From Burkholderia pyrrocinia (GTDB lineage: Bacteria; Pseudomonadota; Gammaproteobacteria; Burkholderiales; Burkholderiaceae): 64,000 nt of DNA. Position numbers and translations under genes: made by a program. Positions 17,967 to 25,259 of this stretch are shown here, in pieces (position 1 is the stretch's first letter; each line of letters begins with the position of its first letter). The notes under the pieces were generated by a model. It was not told the DNA's origin. It did not search any database and saw only the letters and a list, made by a program, of their open reading frames with translations. The DNA lies in assembly GCF_003330765.1 (NCBI RefSeq), contig NZ_CP024902.1:124001-188000 (forward strand). Reading direction: 5' to 3'.

Positions 17967-19619
17967 TCAGGCCGGGTAGGCACGCCGCAGCAGCGCGGCG
18001 ACGTCGATCGCGTGCGGATCGAAGCCGCCTGCGATGCGGCCCCAGTCGGGTGCAGCGAGCCGCGTCGCGACGAACGCGTCGGCGACGGCGGCCGGCGCAT
18101 CGCGGCGCAGCAGGCACGCCTGCGCGACGAGCGCGAGCCGCTGCGCGAACACGCGGCCCGACGCCTCGAGCGTGTCGGCCGGCGCGGCGAGCATCGCGCG
18201 CAGCGCGTCGAGCGCCGCGCGGATGCGCGGTTCGCCCGCGCCGAGGTCGGCCAGTTCGGCGAACAGCGCGGCGGCCGCGTCGGGCTCGCGCGACACCGCG
18301 CGCAGCACGTCGAGGCACATCACGTTGCCCGAGCCTTCCCAGATCGAGTTGACGGGGGCCTCGAGGAACAGCCGCGCGATCCGGCCGTCGTCGACATAGC
18401 CGTTGCCGCCGAACACTTCCATCACCTCGCCGCTCAGCTCGACCGCGCGCTTGCAGACCCAGAATTTCGCGGCGGGCGTGACGATCCGCTTCCATGCGCG
18501 TTCGCGCGGCGAGTCGTCGCGCTCGAACGCGTCGGCAACGCGCATCGCGAGCGCGAGCGCGGCTTCGCTTTCGAGCGCGAGATCGGCCAGCACGGTGCGC
18601 ATCAGCGGCTGCTCGGCGAGCGCGCGGCCGAACGCGTGGCGCTGGCGCGTGTACGCGATCGCCTGCACGACGCCCTGGCGCAGCATCGCCGCGCTGCCGA
18701 GCACGCAGTTCAGCCGCGTGGTGGTGGCCATCTCGATAATGGTCGGAATGCCGCGGCCTTCGTCGCCGAGCATGATGCCCCACGCGTCGTTCAGCTCGAT
18801 CTCGCTGCTCGAGTTGCTGCGGTTGCCGACCTTGTTCTTCAGCCGCTGGATCTCGACCGCGTTCTTCGTGCCGTCCGGCCGCCAGCGCGGCACGTAGAAG
18901 CACGACGGGCTGCCGCCCTCGGTGTGCGCGACGACGAGATGCGCGTCGCACATCGGCGCGGAGAAGAACCACTTGTGGCCGCGCAGCCGGTATTCGCCGC
19001 CGCGCCCGCCCGCGCCGACGGCGGTCGCGAGCGTCGTGTTCGCGCGCACGTCGGAGCCGCCCTGTTTCTCGGTCATCCCCATGCCGAACCAGATCGAGCG
19101 CTTGTCGGCGACCGGCACGTCGCGCGGATCGTAGTCGTCGCTGTAGAGCTTGTCGCGCAGCAGATCCCACAGCGCGGGCTCCTTCTGCAGCACGGGAATC
19201 GCGGCTTGCGTCATCGTCGCCGGGCACAGCGTGCCGGCCTCGATCTGGCCATGCAGGTAGAAGCCGGCGGCGGTCGCGGCCCAGCGGCCGCGGCGCGTAT
19301 CGCGGAACGCGAGCGACACGAAGCCTTCGCGGCGGTACTGGCCGAGCAGCGTGTGCCACGCGGGATGGAAGTCGACGCGGTCGATGCGCCGGCCGCGCCG
19401 GTCGAACGTGTTCAGCTCCGGCGTGTGGCGGTTCGCGTCATCGGCGAGTTGCGCGGTGTCGGCGCTGCCGAGCCGCGCGCCGTACGCGTCGAGCTGCGGC
19501 ACGGCCCAGTCGGCGCCCGCGCGGGTAAGCGCGTCGCGCAGCGCGACGTCCGTCGCGAAGAGGTTATAGTCGGCCAGTTCGTCGAACTGGTTCGTGACGG
19601 CGTGAGTCGATTCGGTCAT
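17967..19619 (-). CDS. aidB: AidB-like acyl-CoA dehydrogenase family protein
   Basis: This 550-residue flavoprotein follows the AidB subgroup of acyl-CoA dehydrogenases rather than the short FadE-like enzymes of about 380 residues. The diagnostic run GMGMTEKQGGSDVRANTT is present near residue 180, with WFFSAPMCDAHLV near 225 and ALGRALAEQPLMRTVLADLALE-type helices later. E. coli AidB is similar in size and combines an acyl-CoA dehydrogenase fold with DNA binding in the adaptive response to alkylation. Here it sits upstream of an acyl-CoA ligase and divergent from a TetR regulator, which favours an acyl-CoA role. The active role remains open. GGAG precedes the start at a usable distance. Confidence 0.85.
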   Translation of the reverse strand: MTESTHAVTNQFDELADYNLFATDVALRDALTRAGADWAVPQLDAYGARLGSADTAQLADDANRHTPELNTFDRRGRRIDRVDFHPAWHTLLGQYRREGFVSLAFRDTRRGRWAATAAGFYLHGQIEAGTLCPATMTQAAIPVLQKEPALWDLLRDKLYSDDYDPRDVPVADKRSIWFGMGMTEKQGGSDVRANTTLATAVGAGGRGGEYRLRGHKWFFSAPMCDAHLVVAHTEGGSPSCFYVPRWRPDGTKNAVEIQRLKNKVGNRSNSSSEIELNDAWGIMLGDEGRGIPTIIEMATTTRLNCVLGSAAMLRQGVVQAIAYTRQRHAFGRALAEQPLMRTVLADLALESEAALALAMRVADAFERDDSPRERAWKRIVTPAAKFWVCKRAVELSGEVMEVFGGNGYVDDGRIARLFLEAPVNSIWEGSGNVMCLDVLRAVSREPDAAAALFAELADLGAGEPRIRAALDALRAMLAAPADTLEASGRVFAQRLALVAQACLLRRDAPAAVADAFVATRLAAPDWGRIAGGFDPHAIDVAALLRRAYPA

Positions 19620-19741
19620 CGAGGTTGTCTCCGGTCTCATGCTTCGCGGGGCAGCCGGCGTCATGCAACACGGGTGGCGCTTCGGCGCTGGTTCCTGCCC
19701 CCGGTAAAACGCGTTCCCTGCTGAATTCCAGAGTAGCAAAT

Positions 19742-20410
19742 ATGCCGCCGCGACATGTTCAGGTTCCGGCGCCGCCCGGCCAGCCGGCGGCGCAACCCGC
19801 GCCCGCGTTGCGCCGCCGGCCGCGCCAGTCGCGCGCGCAGGCGAGCTCCGCCGCGTTGCAGCAGGCGTTCGTTCAGCTTTTGCTCGAACGCGGCTACGCG
19901 AAGGCGACGATCCGCGAGATCGCGGCCGTCGCGGGCGTCAGCATCGGCACCTTCTACGCGTATTTCGGCGACAAGCAGAGCCTCGCTGCGCTCTGTATCC
20001 ACCGTCGCGTGCTGGCAATGGCCGACCGGCTGCGCGACGCGGCGCAGCGGCTGCGCGGCGTGCCGCGGGCCGAACTCGCCGCGGCGCTCGTCGACCTGCA
20101 GGTCGACGCGATCGGCGCCGACGCGGCGCTGTGGAGCGCATTCTTCGCGCTGGAGCGGCAGGTGTCGCCGCTCGCCGCCTACCGCCGGCATTACGACGCG
20201 TATGTCGTGCTGTGGCGCGACGCGCTCGCTCACGCGGCCGACCCGCCGCCGGCCGCGCGGCTCGACGGGGTTGCGCGGATGGCGCACACGGTCTGCTACG
20301 GCGGGATCTCGCAGGCGTTGCTGACGCTCGGGCCCGCGCTCGACCTCGTCGCGTTGCGCGGCGAACTGCGGGCCGTGCTGCTCGCGTATCTGGCGGCGGC
20401 GGGCGGGTAG
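19742..20410 (+). CDS. TetR-family transcriptional regulator
   Basis: This 222-residue protein has a canonical TetR DNA-binding domain at about residues 30-80: LLERGYAKATIREIAAVAGVSIG followed by TFYAYFGDKQSL. The N-terminal 25 residues are Pro- and Arg-rich. The C-terminal ligand domain is helical and Ala-rich. It is transcribed away from the AidB-like gene with 122 bp between, the typical arrangement for a local repressor of the aidB-ligase pair. No strong ribosome binding site is visible before the ATG at 19742, so the start could differ slightly. Confidence 0.88.
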   Translation: MPPRHVQVPAPPGQPAAQPAPALRRRPRQSRAQASSAALQQAFVQLLLERGYAKATIREIAAVAGVSIGTFYAYFGDKQSLAALCIHRRVLAMADRLRDAAQRLRGVPRAELAAALVDLQVDAIGADAALWSAFFALERQVSPLAAYRRHYDAYVVLWRDALAHAADPPPAARLDGVARMAHTVCYGGISQALLTLGPALDLVALRGELRAVLLAYLAAAGG

Positions 20411-20621
20411 CCTTCCCTAGGGGTAATGCCTGATGCGCATGTCAGGCCGGCAGGTCGGCCTTGCCGCTGCACGCTTCATATCGCGAGCCATGAGAAAAAT
20501 GCATGGCCGCCATGACGAACTTTCGATTGTCCGCCGATATTGGCTGGGGCTAAATCATGCGGCAGATGCAGGGCCGCGCGCTGCGCGCGGGCCAGCCCGA
20601 AGGACATCAGAAGGAGGAGTC

Positions 20622-21776
20622 ATGCGAAGCGCCACCGCGCCCCGTTCGAAACTGCCGGACGTCGGGACGACGATCTTCACGGTGATCGGCCAGCTGGCCG
20701 CCCGGCACGATGCGTTGAACCTGTCGCAGGGCGCGCCGAATTTCGCGCCCGATCCGGCGCTCGTCGAAGGCGTCGCGCGCGCGATGCGCGACGGGCACAA
20801 CCAGTACGCGCCGATGGCCGGCGTCGCGGCGCTGCGCGAGCGGCTCGCCGAGAAGACCGAGGCGCTGTACGGCGCGCGCTACGACCCGGCGACCGAGATC
20901 ACGGTGATCGCGAGCGCGAGCGAAGGGCTCTACGCGGCGATCAGCGCGCTCGTGCATCCGGGCGACGAGGTGATCTATTTCGAGCCGTCGTTCGACAGCT
21001 ATGCGCCGATCGTACGGCTGCAGGGCGCGACGCCCGTCGCGATCAAGCTGTCGCCCGAGCATTTCCGCGTGAACTGGGACGAGGTGGCCGCGGCGATCAC
21101 GCCGCGCACGCGGATGATCATCGTCAACACGCCGCACAACCCGACCGCGACCGTGTTCTCGGCCGACGATCTCGCGCGGCTCGCGCAGCTCACGCGCGGC
21201 ACGGACATCGTGATCCTGTCCGACGAGGTCTACGAGCACGTCGTGTTCGACGGCGCACCGCACCAGAGCATGGCGCGCCACCGCGAGCTGGCCGAGCGCA
21301 GCGTGATCGTGTCGTCGTTCGGCAAGTCGTTCCACGTGACGGGCTGGCGGGTCGGCCATTGCCTCGCGCCGGCCGAACTGATGGACGAGATCCGCAAGGT
21401 GCACCAGTTCATGGTGTTCGCGGCCGACACGCCGATGCAGGTCGCGTTCGCGGAAATCCTCGCGCGGCCGGACAGCTATCTCGGCCTGTCGGCGTTCTAC
21501 CAGGCCAAGCGCGACCTGCTCGCGCGCGAGCTGGCCGATTCGCGTTTCGAGCTGCTGCCGAGCGAAGGCTCGTTCTTCATGCTCGCGCGTTTCCGGCACT
21601 TCTCGGACGAAAGCGATAGCGATTTTGTGCTGCGCCTGATCCGCGACGCGCGCGTGGCGACGATTCCGCTGTCGGCGTTCTATACCGACGGCACCGACGC
21701 CGGCGTGATCCGGCTCAGTTTTTCGAAGGACGACGCGACGCTGGTCGAAGGCGCGCGGCGGCTGCGTTCGCTGTAG
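20622..21776 (+). CDS. PLP-dependent aminotransferase, methionine aminotransferase (YbdL) type
   Basis: This 384-residue class I aminotransferase carries the PLP-lysine motif SSFGKSFHVTGWRVG near residue 235, the NTPHNPTATV motif near 170 and the PLP-contacting aspartate in LSDEVYEHVVF near 205. Overall pattern and length match the YbdL/MtnE branch, which prefers methionine and some aromatic amino acids. The start at 20622 has AAGGAGGAG five bases upstream; the frame stays open much further upstream without coding character. It begins a three-gene operon with a solute-binding protein (52 bp downstream) and an FAD-linked 2-hydroxyacid dehydrogenase. The substrate is inferred from family only. 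Confidence 0.88.
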   Translation: MRSATAPRSKLPDVGTTIFTVIGQLAARHDALNLSQGAPNFAPDPALVEGVARAMRDGHNQYAPMAGVAALRERLAEKTEALYGARYDPATEITVIASASEGLYAAISALVHPGDEVIYFEPSFDSYAPIVRLQGATPVAIKLSPEHFRVNWDEVAAAITPRTRMIIVNTPHNPTATVFSADDLARLAQLTRGTDIVILSDEVYEHVVFDGAPHQSMARHRELAERSVIVSSFGKSFHVTGWRVGHCLAPAELMDEIRKVHQFMVFAADTPMQVAFAEILARPDSYLGLSAFYQAKRDLLARELADSRFELLPSEGSFFMLARFRHFSDESDSDFVLRLIRDARVATIPLSAFYTDGTDAGVIRLSFSKDDATLVEGARRLRSL

Positions 21777-21827
21777 TACGGAAACCGGCGACGGGGACGT
21801 CGCATCGACCAGACACAGGAGATCACC

Positions 21828-22616
21828 ATGAAGCACACGGCAACCCTGAAACTCGCGTTCGCACTCGCGTGCGCAATCGGCTCCGGCGCGGCGCTCGCCG
21901 ATGCGCAGACGCTGCGTTTCGGCCTCGAGGCGCAATACCCGCCATTCGAGTCGAAAGCGCCGAACGGCGACCTGCAGGGCTTCGACATCGACGTCGGCAA
22001 TGCCGTCTGCCAGACGGCGAAGCTGTCGTGCAAATGGGTCGAGACGTCGTTCGACGGCCTGATTCCCGCGCTGAAGGGCCGCAAGTTCGACGCGATCAAC
22101 TCGGCGATGAACGCGACCGAGCAGCGGCGCCAGGCGATCGACTTCACGACGATCATCTACCGCGTGCCGACCCAGCTGATCGCGCGCGCCGGCAGCGGCC
22201 TGCTGCCGACACCGGAAGCGCTGAAGGGCAAGCGCGTCGGCGTGCTGCAGGCGTCGATCCAGGAAACCTACGCGAAGGCGCACTGGGAGCCGGCCGGCGT
22301 CGCGATCGTCGCGTACCAGGACCAGAACCAGGCCTATGCGGACCTCGTGGCGGGCCGCCTCGATGCGACGCTCGTGCTCGCGCCGTCCGGCCAGCGCGGC
22401 TTCCTGTCGCGCCCGGACGGCAAGGGCTTCTCGTTCGTCGGCCAGCCCGTGCACGACGACCGGATCCTCGGCAGCGGCATCGCGTTCGGCCTGCGCAAGG
22501 GCGACGACGCGCTGAAGGCGAAGCTCGATGCGGCGATCGACAAGCTGAAGGCGGACGGCACGGTGAAGTCGCTCGGCCTGAAGTATTTCGGCGATATCGA
22601 CATCTCGACGAAGTAA
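21828..22616 (+). CDS. Family 3 amino acid ABC transporter binding protein
   Basis: This 262-residue protein is a periplasmic binding protein of the lysine/arginine/ornithine/histidine type. A signal peptide ending in GAALA is followed by QTLRFGLEAQYPPFESK and the family signature GFDIDVGNAVC, then SFDGLIPALKGRKFDAI and ATEQRRQAIDF. It lies between the aminotransferase and the FAD enzyme, with 52 bp before and 13 bp after, so it is probably co-transcribed. No permease or ATPase gene is present. The conserved ligand-binding arginine region is replaced here by YRVPTQLIARAG, so the ligand may not be a basic amino acid. Confidence 0.9.
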   Translation: MKHTATLKLAFALACAIGSGAALADAQTLRFGLEAQYPPFESKAPNGDLQGFDIDVGNAVCQTAKLSCKWVETSFDGLIPALKGRKFDAINSAMNATEQRRQAIDFTTIIYRVPTQLIARAGSGLLPTPEALKGKRVGVLQASIQETYAKAHWEPAGVAIVAYQDQNQAYADLVAGRLDATLVLAPSGQRGFLSRPDGKGFSFVGQPVHDDRILGSGIAFGLRKGDDALKAKLDAAIDKLKADGTVKSLGLKYFGDIDISTK

Positions 22617-22629
22617 GCGGGGCCGCGCG

Positions 22630-24060
22630 ATGCAGACCCGGGATACGGCCGCCGCGGGCGGCAAACAGGGCGGCGCGCCGCTGTCGGGCGATGCGCTCGA
22701 CGCCGTGCTCGTCGCCGAACTGGGCGACGCGCTCGTCACGCGCTCGGCAGACATCGATCCGCGCTACTTCACCGCATACAACGAGCCGACCGGCGTGCGG
22801 CCGCGCGCGCTGGTGCGCCCGCGCAGCGTCGACGACGTGTCGCGCACGCTCGCGCTGTGCGCGCGGCTCGGCCAACCGGTCGTGCCGCAAGGCGGGCTGA
22901 CGGGGCTCGCGCGCGGCGCGGTCGCGCTCGGCGGCGAGATCGTGCTGTCGATGGAACGCTTCGCGGGCATCGAAGCGCTCGACGCGGCGGCCGGCACGCT
23001 GACCGTGCGCGCCGGGACGCCGCTGCAGACGGTGCAGGAGGCCGCGGCAGCGGCGGGTTTCACGTTCGGTGTCGATCTCGGCGCGCGCGGCTCGTGCCAG
23101 ATTGGCGGCATGCTCGCGACGAATGCGGGCGGCACGCGCGCGATCCGCTACGGGATGATGCGCGAGCAGGTGCTCGGGCTCGAGGCCGTGCTCGTGGACG
23201 GCACGATCGTGTCGTCGATGAACCGGATGCTGAAGAACAACGCGGGCTACGACCTGAAGCAGCTGTTCATCGGCAGCGAGGGGACGCTCGGCGTCGTCAC
23301 GCGCGCGGTGCTGCGGCTGCACCCGTTGCTCGCCGCGCCGGCCACGGCGCTCTGCCGCGTGCGCGACTACGACGCGGTGGTCGGATTGTGGAACCGCGTG
23401 CGCACGCTGCCGGAGGTCGTCAGCTTCGAGGCGATGTGGCCGGCGTTCTACGACTACGTCGCGCGCCATACGCCGGGCATTACCGCACCGTTCGCGGGCG
23501 ACGGCGGCTTCGCGGTGCTGATCGAGTGCGCGACGAGCGCGCCGGGCGGCGACGCGCACCACGCGCTGGAAACCGGCCTTGCGGCGGGGCTCGACGCAGG
23601 GCTCGTCGACGATGCGGTGCTCGCGACGTCGGAGCGCCAGGCGCGCGATCTGTGGACGCTGCGCGAAGGCCTCTCGATCGATGCGCTGCCGCATCTCGTC
23701 AACTTCGACGTGAGCCTGCCGACGGGCGAGCTCGGCGCGTTCGCCGAGCGCTGCGAGGCGGCGCTGCGGGCGCGCTGGCCGGAGGTCACGTGCCTGTTCT
23801 TCGGCCATGTCGGCGACGGCAACGTGCATATCGGCGTGTCGCTGGCCGGGATGACCGATACGGACGCCGACGCGCTCGATCACGGCGTGTACGCGGTGGT
23901 GCGGGACATGGGCGGCTCGGTGTCGGCCGAGCACGGGATCGGCGCGCTCAAGCGGCCATATCTCGCGCACACGCGCAGCGATGCGGAAATCGGCCTGATG
24001 CGACGCCTGAAGGCCGCGCTGGACCCGCGCGGCATCCTGAATCCCGGCAAGGTACTTTGA
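22630..24060 (+). CDS. FAD-linked D-2-hydroxyacid dehydrogenase (GlcD/DLD family)
   Basis: This 476-residue flavoprotein has an FAD_binding_4 domain (about residues 35-215, with VVPQGGLTGLARGAV and GSCQIGGMLATNAGGT) and an FAD-oxidase C-terminal domain ending in GGSVSAEHGIGALKR and LDPRGILNPGKVL, as in D-lactate, glycolate and D-2-hydroxyglutarate dehydrogenases. Such enzymes oxidise a D-2-hydroxyacid to the 2-oxoacid and pass electrons to a quinone or cytochrome. It is 13 bp from the binding-protein gene. Combined with the aminotransferase it could link a D-hydroxyacid, its oxoacid and an amino acid such as methionine; that link is inference. Confidence 0.9.
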   Translation: MQTRDTAAAGGKQGGAPLSGDALDAVLVAELGDALVTRSADIDPRYFTAYNEPTGVRPRALVRPRSVDDVSRTLALCARLGQPVVPQGGLTGLARGAVALGGEIVLSMERFAGIEALDAAAGTLTVRAGTPLQTVQEAAAAAGFTFGVDLGARGSCQIGGMLATNAGGTRAIRYGMMREQVLGLEAVLVDGTIVSSMNRMLKNNAGYDLKQLFIGSEGTLGVVTRAVLRLHPLLAAPATALCRVRDYDAVVGLWNRVRTLPEVVSFEAMWPAFYDYVARHTPGITAPFAGDGGFAVLIECATSAPGGDAHHALETGLAAGLDAGLVDDAVLATSERQARDLWTLREGLSIDALPHLVNFDVSLPTGELGAFAERCEAALRARWPEVTCLFFGHVGDGNVHIGVSLAGMTDTDADALDHGVYAVVRDMGGSVSAEHGIGALKRPYLAHTRSDAEIGLMRRLKAALDPRGILNPGKVL

Positions 24061-24105
24061 CCGGGTCGATTCCCGTTGCCGGCGGGAGCCGGCCTTCGTG
24101 ACGCG

Positions 24106-24678
24106 TCAGCCGTCCACCCAGCGCAGCGCGCCGATCTTCAGGTGTTCGACGACGCTGCGCGCCCAGTCGAGTTCCGCATTGAGCAGCACGAGCGCGTGTT
24201 CATTCTGCAGCAGGAACAGGCGCGGCACCTGCTCGGCCTGTGCGGCGTTGCGCAGCGCTTCCAGGCGCTCGCGCTCGGCGTCGAGCCGGGCGATGCGAAG
24301 CTCGAGCTGGCGCCGTGCATCGTCGGCGTCGAGCAGCGGCAGGAACGCGAGGCCGGCGCCGAACGCCGGAAATTCGCGCGCGGGCTCCGCGAGCAGCGCA
24401 TGCAGCCACGTTTGTCCGGCCGTGTGCCCGGCCTCGGTCAGCGCATAGAGCGTGCGCTCCGGAAAGGCGCCATCGCGCTCGGTGTCGTGCACGGCGATCA
24501 TGCCGTCGCGCAGCAGCCGGTCGATCGTCTGGTAGAGGCTCGTGCGCTGCCGCACGTTGACGACTTCGTCGTACCCGCGGGCCTTCAGTTGCTGCAGCAT
24601 CCCGTACGGATGCATCGGCGTTTCGGTGAGCGTCGCGAGGACGGCCAGCGCTAGCGGGGACGGGCGGCTCGTTGACAT
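24106..24678 (-). CDS. PadR-family transcriptional regulator
   Basis: This 190-residue regulator has the PadR winged helix at the N-terminus: LALAVLATLTETPMHPYGMLQQLKARG, then TSLYQTIDRLLRDGMI and the wing ending RTLYALTEAG. The second half is a long Ala/Glu/Leu-rich helical dimerisation region with RIARLDAERERLEALR. No effector or target gene is adjacent. Its upstream region is a small AT-rich patch with palindromes (24679-24716), likely its own operator. It ends 45 bp from the convergent FAD enzyme gene. Confidence 0.88.
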   Translation of the reverse strand: MSTSRPSPLALAVLATLTETPMHPYGMLQQLKARGYDEVVNVRQRTSLYQTIDRLLRDGMIAVHDTERDGAFPERTLYALTEAGHTAGQTWLHALLAEPAREFPAFGAGLAFLPLLDADDARRQLELRIARLDAERERLEALRNAAQAEQVPRLFLLQNEHALVLLNAELDWARSVVEHLKIGALRWVDG

Positions 24679-24716
24679 GAATAGTTATAAATAACCTAGT
24701 AAGAATATGACTATTC
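24679..24716. promoter_or_regulatory. AT-rich palindromic patch upstream of the PadR gene
   Basis: GAATAGT (24679-24685) and ACTATTC (24710-24716) are an exact inverted repeat, and GTTAT-AA-ATAAC (24684-24695) is nested inside. The patch touches the PadR start codon region and is far more AT-rich than its surroundings. It fits an autoregulatory operator and promoter, but the exact promoter hexamers are not certain. Confidence 0.55.
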
Positions 24717-24746
24717 TCGATCAGACTATCTTATTTCACAAGGGTT

Positions 24747-25178
24747 TCAGCCGAGGTGCGAGCGCTTCGCGGCCGGCGCAACGGTTTCCATGGTCGCGAG
24801 ACCGTGCACGATTCCGCAATCCTCGACCGAATGCTCGCCGACGCACTGGCGGCGCAATTCGGTGAGCTGGTCGCGCAGATGCGTGAGTTCCGCGAGGCGC
24901 GCGTCGACGTGTCCGATGTGATCGTCGAGCAACGAATTGATCGAATCGCAGCGGTCGGCCGGCGTGTCGGTGAGCTGCAGCAGCGCGCGGATCTCGTCGT
25001 GCGCCATGTCGAGAGCGCGGCAGTTGCGGATGAAGCGCAGCCGTTCGACGTGCACGTCGGTGTAGTTGCGGTAGTTCGAGTCGGTGCGCTCGGCATCCGG
25101 CATCAGACCCTCCTTCTCGTAGAAGCGGATCGTTTCGGGCGTGCAGCGGGCCGCTTTGGCCAGTTCGCCGATCTTCAT
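24747..25178 (-). CDS. cadR: MerR-family Cd(II)/Pb(II)-responsive regulator CadR
   Basis: This 143-residue MerR-family activator has the N-terminal winged helix MKIGELAKAARCTPETIRFYEKEGL, a dimerisation helix, and the metal-binding cysteines C77 (DRCDS), C112 (RRQCVG) and C121 (EDCGI), the pattern of CadR/PbrR proteins that sense cadmium and lead. It is divergent from cadA, and a MerR-type operator-promoter lies between. On metal binding it should untwist the long-spacer cadA promoter. A His-rich tail, found in some CadR proteins, is missing; the protein ends in KRSHLG. Confidence 0.95.
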   Translation of the reverse strand: MKIGELAKAARCTPETIRFYEKEGLMPDAERTDSNYRNYTDVHVERLRFIRNCRALDMAHDEIRALLQLTDTPADRCDSINSLLDDHIGHVDARLAELTHLRDQLTELRRQCVGEHSVEDCGIVHGLATMETVAPAAKRSHLG

Positions 25179-25198
25179 ACCTTTCTCCCGTGCAAGGG

Positions 25199-25229
25199 TT
25201 GACCTTGTAGTGGCTTCAGGGTGTTAACT
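25199..25229 (+). promoter_or_regulatory. CadR operator and cadA promoter with 19-bp spacer
   Basis: TTGACC (25199-25204) and TTAACT (25224-25229) are separated by 19 bases, the overlong spacing typical of MerR-controlled promoters. Inside the spacer lies the dyad ACCTTGTAGTGGCTTCAGGG(T) at 25202-25222, close to known CadR/PbrR operators. It drives cadA rightward. Confidence 0.85.
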
Positions 25230-25259
25230 CTACACCGTCAAGCCATAAAGGAGGTTGTC

